Shown piece by piece: positions 1 to 6,047 of a DNA stretch of 8,015 nucleotides. The first letter of the stretch is position 1, and every line of letters begins with the position of its first letter. The notes under the pieces are model-generated. The model searched no databases. It was not told the DNA's origin and was given only the letters and a program-made list of their open reading frames with translations. Source of the stretch: Betaproteobacteria bacterium HGW-Betaproteobacteria-20 (GTDB lineage Bacteria; Pseudomonadota; Gammaproteobacteria; Burkholderiales; Methylophilaceae). The stretch covers positions 1 to 8,015 of the forward strand of contig PHCL01000050.1 in NCBI GenBank assembly GCA_002842195.1. Reading direction: 5' to 3'. The translations under genes and the position numbers were made by a program.

Positions 1-194
1 ATTGGTACAGTGCTTCCAGTTATCACATGATGGGTATTCCTACCGGTATGTTCACACCGATTTTTGTGATTTCACGGACTACGGGTTGGGTGGCGCATGT
101 GATTGAACAACGCATTGATAATAAAATTATTCGGCCGAATGCAGAGTATATAGGGCCGAATAATCGGCCTTATCAGCCACTTAACCAAAGATAA
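1..194 (+). CDS. prpC: 2-methylcitrate synthase, C-terminal end (partial at left edge)
   Basis: This is the last 63 codons of a citrate-synthase-family gene; the first full codon begins at position 3 and the gene ends in TAA. The tail contains the [11 protein letters not shown] stretch, the [14 protein letters not shown] helix with its conserved arginine, and an [11 protein letters not shown] ending. These are typical of the C-termini of 2-methylcitrate synthases, which condense propionyl-CoA with oxaloacetate in the cytoplasm. The next gene on the same strand is prpD, which acts on the product, so the assignment to PrpC rather than the TCA-cycle citrate synthase GltA rests partly on context. 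The catalytic histidines and aspartate lie outside the window, so activity cannot be judged. Confidence 0.88.
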   Translation, partial: WYSASSYHMMGIPTGMFTPIFVISRTTGWVAHVIEQRIDNKIIRPNAEYIGPNNRPYQPLNQR

Positions 195-287
195 AAATAT
201 CTAAAACGCGTTATTCTTCGCTACGCTCAGGATAGCGTAATTTAAAAAAATTATGTTTAACTCATTGAATTAAAGGTTATATTTAAC
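195..287 (+). other. prpC-prpD intergenic spacer with prpD ribosome binding site
   Basis: The spacer is AT-rich. A short dyad CGCTA/TAGCG (219-223 and 233-237, loop of nine) lies in it but is too weak to call a terminator. An AAAGG at 272-276 sits 11 nt before the prpD ATG and is the likely ribosome binding site. No convincing promoter was seen, so prpC and prpD are probably cotranscribed. Confidence 0.4.
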
Positions 288-1748
288 ATGTCATCTCACA
301 TTTCCAACGTCCGCCCTGCGCCAGATCAAGTCATTGTCGATATTGCAAACTACGTCGCGGATTATGAAATAACATCTGACGAGGCATACGATACCGCCCG
401 CAACTGCTTAATGGACACCCTTGGATGCGGTTTTGAAGCACTGGATTATCCAGCCTGCACCAAATTATTAGGTCCTGTGGTTGCTGGCACAATAGTGCCG
501 AATGGCGCAAAAGTACCAGGCACTTCATATCAACTGGACCCAATTCTGGCCGCCTTCAACATCGGCGCGATGATACGCTGGCTGGACTTCAACGACACTT
601 GGCTGGCGGCTGAATGGGGTCACCCATCAGATAACCTGGGTGGCATTTTGGCAACTGCCGACTACCTTTCACGTAAGAATGTAGCAGAACGCAAAGCGCC
701 ACTGACCATGAAAGACGTACTCACCGCCATGATTAAAGCACATGAAATTCAGGGTGTGTTAGCGCTGGAAAACAGCTTCAATCGGGTAGGCTTGGACCAT
801 GTTATTTTAGTAAAAATCGCCTCAACAGCGGTAGTCACAAATTTACTGGGCGGCAGCGTCGAGGACATCATCAACGCCGTTTCTAACGCCTTTGTCGATG
901 GTCAAAGCCTACGTACTTATCGCCATAGCCCGAACACGGGCTCGCGTAAATCATGGGCGGCGGGCGATGCAACCAGCCGCGCGGTGCGCTTAGCCTGGAT
1001 GACCATGCAAGGTGAAATGGGCTATCCATCCGCACTCACAGCAAAAACCTGGGGCTTTTATGATGTGTTATTTAAAGGTAACGCCTTTAAATTTCAACGC
1101 GGTTACGGTTCTTACGTAATGGAACAGGTGTTATTCAAAATCTCTTTCCCGGCAGAGTTCCATGCGCAAACTGCAGTGGAATGTGCAATTCAGTTAAATG
1201 CGCAAATCGGCAATAAATTACAAACGCTGGAACAAATCGCGCAAATCGACAAAATCGTCATCACGACACACGAGTCAGCAATCCGTATCATTGATAAAAC
1301 CGGCCCGCTTGATAATCCTGCAGACCGTGACCACTGCATTCAATACATGGCTGCCATCGGCTTGCTAAAAGGCAACCTAACCGCGCAGGATTATGAAAAT
1401 ACCGCAGCCGCAGACCCGCGTATTGACGCCATTCGCGACAAAATGGTGTGCGTAGAAAAGGCTGAATACTCTGCCGATTACTTAAACCCTGAAAAACGTT
1501 CAATCGCTAACGCCATTCAAGTGTTCTTTAAAGATGGTTCAACATCTGAGAATATTGCCGTGGAATACCCTATCGGTCACCGACGTCGTCGCGGTGAAGG
1601 CATTCCGGAATTGGTAAAAAAATTCAAAGTAAATTTGGCGCGTCGATTTGATGCTAAAAAACAGGAAAATATTTTAGCGTTGTGCTTAGAACAATCCAAA
1701 TTGGAAGCAACACCAGTCAACATATTTGTAGATATGCTGACGTTATAA
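288..1748 (+). CDS. prpD: 2-methylcitrate dehydratase PrpD
   Basis: This is a full-length 486-residue member of the MmgE/PrpD family, close to the usual bacterial PrpD length of about 480. PrpD is a cytoplasmic, iron-sulfur-independent enzyme that dehydrates 2-methylcitrate to 2-methyl-cis-aconitate in propionate breakdown. Family hallmarks are visible: the RWLDFNDTW and [11 protein letters not shown] block (about residues 97-119), the [18 protein letters not shown] block (about 211-228), and the [11 protein letters not shown] segment near the C-terminus. The ATG is preceded by AAAGG. It follows prpC by 93 bp on the same strand and converges with haoB, whose stop lies 97 bp away. No strong terminator follows this gene. 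A decayed second copy of its 3' end lies beyond haoA at 4786-4984, so this locus has been rearranged. Confidence 0.95.
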   Translation: MSSHISNVRPAPDQVIVDIANYVADYEITSDEAYDTARNCLMDTLGCGFEALDYPACTKLLGPVVAGTIVPNGAKVPGTSYQLDPILAAFNIGAMIRWLDFNDTWLAAEWGHPSDNLGGILATADYLSRKNVAERKAPLTMKDVLTAMIKAHEIQGVLALENSFNRVGLDHVILVKIASTAVVTNLLGGSVEDIINAVSNAFVDGQSLRTYRHSPNTGSRKSWAAGDATSRAVRLAWMTMQGEMGYPSALTAKTWGFYDVLFKGNAFKFQRGYGSYVMEQVLFKISFPAEFHAQTAVECAIQLNAQIGNKLQTLEQIAQIDKIVITTHESAIRIIDKTGPLDNPADRDHCIQYMAAIGLLKGNLTAQDYENTAAADPRIDAIRDKMVCVEKAEYSADYLNPEKRSIANAIQVFFKDGSTSENIAVEYPIGHRRRRGEGIPELVKKFKVNLARRFDAKKQENILALCLEQSKLEATPVNIFVDMLTL

Positions 1749-1845
1749 CTTCTGTTAGCACAAAAGAACAAATTACTACTTACGCTGATAAGTGACACTG
1801 AGGGTGTAAATATTTTTGGCACATAAGATTAAGCGCATTAAACAC
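1749..1845. other. convergent prpD/haoB intergenic gap
   Basis: These 97 bp separate two convergent genes. The only hairpin candidate is a weak ACAC/GTGT dyad (about 1795-1807) before a short T-rich run (TATTTTT at 1811-1817). It could act as a poor terminator for prpD. Nothing stronger is visible, which is unusual for a convergent junction. Confidence 0.3.
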
Positions 1846-2850
1846 TTACGAGCTGGCTGATTTAAACTCAATTTTGTATATTGATAAATAGCCGCCCCAA
1901 CGACTCTGGTAAACTAAATCAACATTTTCTGGTAGTTTTTTAAGAGAGTCCACAAAAGGCAGTAATCTGACAAGAAGAGTATTGTCTTCTGCATCAGAGT
2001 TTTTTTGCGTAGTCCAAGCGCGGTAGTAACTCCCCTCCTTTTGCACTAGATAATTACCATCCCCCTCCTCATTAGCCCAACGCCTGATTTGATTAATATC
2101 CCCGTGTAAATCATCTCGAGCCTGCAATGCTTTAGTACTAAACAAAAGAGGGGTACCTCCGTAATCTGCCATTTCCCCCACGCGCATTAATAAATCATTA
2201 TTCACTACAAAATAAATAGGACGCTTTGACCCAAAAGTGCTTCTAATTTCGGCTAACGCCTTATCGCTATCCATGGTGAGCCAGCGTGCCATTTGATTTA
2301 GGCGATCCTTCTCTGAACTTGGTGCTAACAACAGATTGCCCTGTAGCTTTTTCCATAGATTACTTTTAAATGTCTCTGTAGATGGCTTATTCAACCACCC
2401 TTCACGACCACTTAAAAAATTAATTCGCTGCCCATCATCCCACCAGCTTAAAATAAGTGCATTCTCTGGGGTGTGTGTCTGAATTAATTTAGCTGTCTCC
2501 AACCAGATGGATTGCCTTAACGCTGTGGTGTTAGGGTTAAGACTATCGTGTTCTCCTGCAGGAAAAAGTATAGCATTGCTTGTCTGCGCGTTTTGGTTCT
2601 TATAATTAGCAATAAATAAACTAAACGCATCTTTACCATTTTTCTGAAAGGTATAACGGTTATTCACTTCAACAGGAAAAACACCTTGAAGATCAGATGT
2701 TTTTTCTTGCGAATGCTTTACCATCAAAGGTGCTTCAGCATCCTGCTTCAGACTATTCAGCTTATATTGCTTATATAGTAGCGTACTGCCAGCCATCAGC
2801 AGTACGCCACTAAACAACACCAAAAAAGCTTGTTTTAAGTTTTTCAGCAT
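1846..2850 (-). CDS. haoB: HaoB, hydroxylamine-oxidation-associated membrane-anchored protein
   Basis: This 334-residue protein is encoded directly downstream of haoA, the position of haoB in ammonia and methane oxidisers; its role in hydroxylamine metabolism is not established. A hydrophobic N-terminal helix (about residues 8-26) fits a signal anchor, leaving a soluble domain outside the inner membrane. No CxxCH heme motif or cysteine pair is present. The segment SWWDDGQRI (about 135-143), a following helix ARWLTMDSDKALAEI, and the C-terminal LVYQSRWGGYLSIYKI resemble the globular domain of STT3-type oligosaccharyltransferases (WWDYG motif), without their membrane domain; this likeness was judged by eye. 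The start is uncertain: ATG at 2850 lies four bases past the haoA stop, while an in-frame GTG at 2865 would overlap haoA by 11 nt. Neither has a strong Shine-Dalgarno sequence, suggesting translational coupling. Confidence 0.82.
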   Translation of the reverse strand: MLKNLKQAFLVLFSGVLLMAGSTLLYKQYKLNSLKQDAEAPLMVKHSQEKTSDLQGVFPVEVNNRYTFQKNGKDAFSLFIANYKNQNAQTSNAILFPAGEHDSLNPNTTALRQSIWLETAKLIQTHTPENALILSWWDDGQRINFLSGREGWLNKPSTETFKSNLWKKLQGNLLLAPSSEKDRLNQMARWLTMDSDKALAEIRSTFGSKRPIYFVVNNDLLMRVGEMADYGGTPLLFSTKALQARDDLHGDINQIRRWANEEGDGNYLVQKEGSYYRAWTTQKNSDAEDNTLLVRLLPFVDSLKKLPENVDLVYQSRWGGYLSIYKIEFKSASS

Positions 2851-2854
2851 TGTG

Positions 2855-4513
2855 TCACTTGCCACTTAGCTTGCTTCGTTTTGAGCGGAAGCTAAGTAAG
2901 CTTGAACGAAAGACAGGAAAGCCAACTAAAGTACCAGCAATCATTAACAGCAATCCACCGCCACCCAATATACTCTCGTTATACAGTTGGCTCGCATCGC
3001 TCACCGTAGCCTTCTTGCCAGTTTTAGCGGCATCAGCCTCTCGTAAACGCGTGTCTTCATCCATAATTTCAGCATAGCCACGCATTAATTCTGACCAGCC
3101 TTCGCTATAAGTATAGCCGCCTGGGTTAACGTGGAAAATTCCCTTGTAGTGCTTAATTACATCATGCTCCCACATGTCAGCGTAAAGCCGCTCTATTCGG
3201 CTAGGGTTATTGCCCTTTGCCCAGAATAGCTGGAAGAATCCACCAGCCGCATCTTTTTCGGGTGCAGGCGGAGCAGGACGATTGGTTTTTTGTCCAACCA
3301 GCAAGCCATCTTCATAAAGCTTATTCACTACTTTTTTGGCACTTTGCTCTACATTTAGACCTTGAATAGTCCCTTTATCAGCTGTATCTAAATAAGCTTT
3401 GGCAAAGCTTTCTGAGTGACACAAAGTACAGGTTTGCACCCACGCTTTTTTACGATCTTCAAACCATGGGTGAGAAAGATTGTTGGCTATTTCAGGCGTA
3501 GGATTGAACCCCCAGCGCACTTTACGCACCAAATTGTGAGAATACTCGCCTTTAAATTCAAAATGGCAGGTTTGGCAAGTTGGTGCGGTATAGCCGCCTT
3601 TGTTAACATGGTCTTTCAAAGGCACTTCAAAATTCCATTTGGTCTTGCCCATAGTCAGGTATTGAGTACCATGTTTGGACAACATGTAATTTTCAAATTC
3701 ATTATGATCCACACCATTGTGGCAGGTCGCACAAGCCTCTGGCTGTCTAGCCTCTGCAGCAGAAAAAGTATGGCGCGTGTGGCAGCCATCACATTTATTT
3801 TGTTGGTAATGGCAAGAATCACAACCCTGCGCCACTTCACGCTCAGGCATGGCAGCCCACGTTGCAGTTTCAACATTAGCCTCCCAGTCTACTGCATGTG
3901 AAGGATGTCCTTTAGCCCACTGTTTTTGTGGCCATTCTTGCTCTTTTTCAGACTCAGCTTCAGCAAATTCGTTTAAATGACAAGTACCACAAGATACGCG
4001 ATCAGGCATGACAAGTGCTTTAGCATGGTCAAGCTTTGTAACACCTACGCCACCATGGCAATCAATGCAGCCTACTTGCTTAAGTGATTCACCCTTTTTC
4101 AACAAATTCAGCTTACGCAAATTATTTTCAACTTCTGATATTTTTTGTTTCTTGTAAGCACGAGCGTCACTATCAGGTAGCTTACGAATTGCCTCTAAAT
4201 CACTATGCGTACTACTTTTCCATGCATGAAAAGCACCTGGTGTGGTTGTTTGGTGACATCCCACACAATCAGCCTGCGTAAATTCACCTTTTATCGTTTG
4301 GGGAGGAGAATAAAAATCCTTGGGATTCCAGTATTTTTGGATAGGAATAGGCTCCCAAAATTTGCCATGGCTACCTTTGCCTGGGTGAGTATCGTAATAA
4401 TTTTTCTTAATCTTCTCAAAGTCATGCTCAACAGCCAAAGCTGTATTGATTAGACCAAATCCAATCAAGCTCGCCACAAACGTAGTTAAAATCCACCCTA
4501 ATAGACTTTTCAT
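2855..4513 (-). CDS. haoA: Octaheme hydroxylamine oxidoreductase HaoA
   Basis: This 552-residue periplasmic multiheme cytochrome c oxidises hydroxylamine (to NO, further to nitrite), passing electrons to c-type cytochromes; characterised HAOs are trimers. A Sec signal peptide ends at about residue 27 (LINTALA). Eight CxxCH heme sites follow at about residues 83, 149, 175, 231, 241, 261, 313 and 362, the full octaheme count; heme 4 would be P460. After the last heme, NPGGYTYSEGW offers tyrosines at 467 and 469 as candidates for the P460 cross-link that marks HAO rather than octaheme nitrite reductases. Near the end, a glycine-rich hydrophobic segment (about 515-535) before basic residues suggests a membrane anchor. 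The chosen ATG at 4513 has an AAGGGG site seven bases upstream and opens directly on the signal peptide; the longer ATG at 4561 would add 16 residues and hide it. It heads a unit with haoB. Confidence 0.93.
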   Translation of the reverse strand: MKSLLGWILTTFVASLIGFGLINTALAVEHDFEKIKKNYYDTHPGKGSHGKFWEPIPIQKYWNPKDFYSPPQTIKGEFTQADCVGCHQTTTPGAFHAWKSSTHSDLEAIRKLPDSDARAYKKQKISEVENNLRKLNLLKKGESLKQVGCIDCHGGVGVTKLDHAKALVMPDRVSCGTCHLNEFAEAESEKEQEWPQKQWAKGHPSHAVDWEANVETATWAAMPEREVAQGCDSCHYQQNKCDGCHTRHTFSAAEARQPEACATCHNGVDHNEFENYMLSKHGTQYLTMGKTKWNFEVPLKDHVNKGGYTAPTCQTCHFEFKGEYSHNLVRKVRWGFNPTPEIANNLSHPWFEDRKKAWVQTCTLCHSESFAKAYLDTADKGTIQGLNVEQSAKKVVNKLYEDGLLVGQKTNRPAPPAPEKDAAGGFFQLFWAKGNNPSRIERLYADMWEHDVIKHYKGIFHVNPGGYTYSEGWSELMRGYAEIMDEDTRLREADAAKTGKKATVSDASQLYNESILGGGGLLLMIAGTLVGFPVFRSSLLSFRSKRSKLSGK

Positions 4514-4785
4514 TTCGCCACCCCTTAAATTGATAAAATATACCAATCGACAAAACTTCATTAATTAACGTTATTTCTATTCAAAACAATGATTAACTTT
4601 TTTATTTTTACCTTATTGCATACTGATACTAGAACTGCACCAACACATGCACAACAACCAGATTTAAAAATATAAATGGTCCAGCAATATACAAATAGCA
4701 ATAGCATTGAATGGTTGTGGTAATTATTTAAATCTTACATAAGAGTGGTGCGCAAAAAATTTTGCACACATACCGTTACTGTAGG
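4514..4785. other. haoA upstream region, AT-rich, with two imperfect dyads
   Basis: No gene is visible. The promoter of haoAB must lie here or in the prpD remnant beyond it, but no clean -35/-10 pair was found on the minus strand. Two dyads could bind regulators. The first is ATTGATA-N5-TACCAAT (4529-4547, one mismatch), just upstream of the haoA ribosome binding site. The second is a 22-nt near-perfect palindrome at 4748-4769 with the core GCAAAAAATTTTGC. Neither matches a known operator closely enough to name. Confidence 0.35.
4521..4526 (-). promoter_or_regulatory. haoA ribosome binding site
   Basis: AAGGGG on the minus strand ends seven bases before the ATG at 4513. It decides the haoA start in favour of that codon over the in-frame ATG at 4561, which has no comparable site and would mask the signal peptide. 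Confidence 0.7.
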
Positions 4786-4984
4786 GAATTATTGCCGTGG
4801 TATATCCCATCGGGCAGCATCACCGTTGCCATGAGAGCATTCCAAGAATTAGTGAAGAATCAAAGTGGATTTGGCATGCCGTTTTAACGCAAAGAAGCAG
4901 GCTAAAATACTGGCTTTGTGCTTAGAGCAAAAAACGCTGGAAACCATGCTGGCGAATCAACTTATGGATTGGTTAGTGGCTTAG
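4786..4984 (+). pseudogene. Remnant of the 3' end of a second prpD
   Basis: About 200 bp read as the last 65 or so codons of a prpD gene. The first part gives IAVVYPIG then SIP, matching IAVEYPIG and GIP of the intact gene. A one-base shift follows near 4850. Then, in another frame, come [20 protein letters not shown] and a terminal LMDWLVA before TAG at 4982-4984, matching [20 protein letters not shown] of intact PrpD. Everything upstream of about residue 420 is missing, so it cannot be functional. It has the same orientation as the intact prpD, on the far side of haoAB. Differences from the intact copy are largely at third codon positions (of 20 identical residues in a 28-codon stretch, 11 use different codons). 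Both copies therefore evolved under selection before this one decayed; it is not a fresh duplicate. Confidence 0.85.
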
Positions 4985-5016
4985 AAAAAAAGCATTTAAC
5001 CCATCGAGCGGAAATC

Positions 5017-5057
5017 GCTGCCCTGTGAGCCTTATAAATAAAGGCTCACAGGGCAGC
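5017..5057. terminator. 17-bp perfect hairpin after the prpD remnant
   Basis: GCTGCCCTGTGAGCCTT (5017-5033) pairs perfectly with 5041-5057 across a seven-base AT loop. There is no run of T on either side, so intrinsic termination is not assured. The position, 33 bases after the remnant stop codon, suggests it was the original end-of-operon hairpin of the prp genes. Confidence 0.6.
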
Positions 5058-5262
5058 ACTTAGGAAGGCAGATGAAACTTAACTGTATTAAAGTATGTGT
5101 TTAACTGCCAAAAATAAAAAAGTCCGTCATCAAATACCCAAGTTTGATGCATGCCCATAACGCGTGTAAATTATCCATAAATACTGTATGAGAATACGCC
5201 TAAAATCGTCTAATAACTGCAACCAAAAATTGCAACTAACTCATAAATTCCAGGAGAATATC
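5058..5262 (+). promoter_or_regulatory. Upstream region and candidate promoter of the EF-hand gene
   Basis: A candidate sigma-70 promoter is TTGATG (5144-5149), a 17-base spacer and TAAATT (5167-5172), each hexamer matching four of six consensus bases. The -35 is overlapped by a perfect dyad CATCAAA-N8-TTTGATG (5128-5149), a plausible operator. The ribosome binding site AGGAGA (5252-5257) lies five bases before the ATG at 5263 and fixes that start. No gene is seen in the rest of this stretch. Confidence 0.45.
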
Positions 5263-5730
5263 ATGAGAACACAATTAAAAAATATGGCGATAATCGGTGC
5301 GGTATTGTTGTCAACAACGGCAATCCCCACCAATGCAATGGTAGAAACAGGCGGCTATAACCGCGAACTTCGTACCGTGGGCATGGTAAAGGCAATTGAT
5401 GCCAATGGCGATCACAAAGTTACACATGACGAGTACATTGACTACTATAAGATTGTTTTCGATGAAATGGACACGAATCATAACGACTTCATCGATGGCA
5501 AGGAGTGGATTGGCCTCAGGGGTGAACAAGAAATCAGCGTCGCTACTGGCGGTTATAGCCGCGCGCTTCGCACTCATGAGATGATGAGGGCCAAGGATAC
5601 CAACCACGATGGCAAAGTCAGCAGGGACGAGTTCTTCAACTACCATGAAGCCTACTTCAAAACTATAGACAAAGCAGGCACTGGCAAGATTGATGCGCAA
5701 AACTGGCTACGCAGACAAACCCACAACTAA
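5263..5730 (+). CDS. Secreted EF-hand protein with two tandem EF-hand pairs
   Basis: This is a 155-residue exported protein. A Sec signal peptide covers about residues 1-25 (hydrophobic core, then IPTNA). The rest is two copies of a 66-residue unit, each opening with TGGYxRxLRT (from about 29 and 95) and carrying two EF-hand loops. The loops are DANGDHKVTHDE (46-57), DTNHNDFIDGKE (70-81), DTNHDGKVSRDE (112-123) and a degenerate DKAGTGKIDAQN (136-147) that lacks the terminal acidic ligand. Paired loops are separated by exactly 12 residues. The expected function is periplasmic or extracellular divalent-metal (calcium) binding; the physiological role is unknown. None of the loops has the proline at position 2 seen in lanmodulin. 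AGGAGA precedes the ATG at 5263; an upstream in-frame ATG at 5188 is rejected because it would bury the signal peptide. It stands alone, with its own promoter and terminator. Confidence 0.85.
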   Translation: MRTQLKNMAIIGAVLLSTTAIPTNAMVETGGYNRELRTVGMVKAIDANGDHKVTHDEYIDYYKIVFDEMDTNHNDFIDGKEWIGLRGEQEISVATGGYSRALRTHEMMRAKDTNHDGKVSRDEFFNYHEAYFKTIDKAGTGKIDAQNWLRRQTHN

Positions 5731-5738
5731 CTGTAAAG

Positions 5739-5768
5739 CAAAGGTCAGTTATTCTGGCCTTTTGTTTT
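5739..5768 (+). terminator. Intrinsic terminator of the EF-hand gene
   Basis: AAAGGTCA (5740-5747) pairs with TGGCCTTT (5755-5762) with one G-U pair and a seven-base loop, followed by TGTTTT. It lies nine bases after the stop codon, in the standard place for a Rho-independent terminator. Confidence 0.8.
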
Positions 5769-5774
5769 AGCCAG

Positions 5775-5850
5775 TAGCCTTGATGCAGCAATGCGGAATC
5801 GAGAGGCAGTAAAGATTAACCCTCGATTTCATTACATTGCTTCGAGGCTA
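5775..5850. repeat. Long imperfect nested inverted repeat
   Basis: Three pairs of arms nest in order: TAGCCT (5775-5780) with AGGCTA (5845-5850), AGCAATG (5787-5793) with CATTGCT (5835-5841), and AATCGAG (5797-5803) with CTCGATT (5822-5828). They would fold into one long hairpin with internal loops. It lies between the EF-hand terminator and the PEP-CTERM gene, so it could be a dispersed intergenic repeat or a structured leader. Its role is unknown. Confidence 0.55.
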
Positions 5851-6047
5851 CATTTGCTGACGCAATGTTTAAAGAAATCTAATTTGCTTCTACACTAACC
5901 CTATTGGGTGATTGTATTCAACATATAAACAGCGTATGTTTTCATGTAAATAACTGTTAATTTTTTGACTAAAGCTCGCGAAGTGCGGTTGAGTTGCCTT
6001 GAGTAATTTTGTTCTTACGTTTTTTACTACGTTATAAGGGGTTCGAT
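5851..6047 (+). promoter_or_regulatory. Upstream region of the PEP-CTERM gene
   Basis: A dyad AACATA-N9-TATGTT (5920-5940) coincides with a weak sigma-70-like pair, TTGTAT (5912-5917), 17 bases, TATGTT (5935-5940). A purine-rich AAGGGG (6036-6041) six bases before the ATG at 6048 is the ribosome binding site and fixes that start over an in-frame ATG at 6009. Nothing else is evident. Confidence 0.35.

Noticed and set aside
211..240. Possible terminator or attenuator between prpC and prpD
   Set aside because: It has only a 5-bp stem with a nine-base loop and no T run; not enough to support.
3416..3901. 161-residue open frame on + inside haoA
   Set aside because: It is antisense to the heme-rich coding region, with no signal, domain or ribosome binding site. 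The octaheme protein on the other strand explains the sequence.
4514..4561. N-terminal extension of HaoA from the ATG at 4561
   Set aside because: It adds 16 residues before a clear signal peptide and lacks a ribosome binding site; ATG 4513 has AAGGGG seven bases upstream.
1749..5057. Insertion sequence or integrase-mediated island carrying haoAB
   Set aside because: No transposase, integrase, terminal inverted repeats, tRNA or short target duplications were found at the edges; the prpD tail points to recombination at homologous sequence.
5263..5730. Calling the EF-hand protein a lanmodulin
   Set aside because: Loop spacing is similar, but no loop has proline at position 2 and the fourth loop is degenerate; kept only as a finding to test.
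5981..5998. Possible sigma-54 promoter before the PEP-CTERM gene (TTGCC as -12)
   Set aside because: The -24 half reads GTGCGG rather than TGGCAC and lacks the GG doublet, so the match is too poor.
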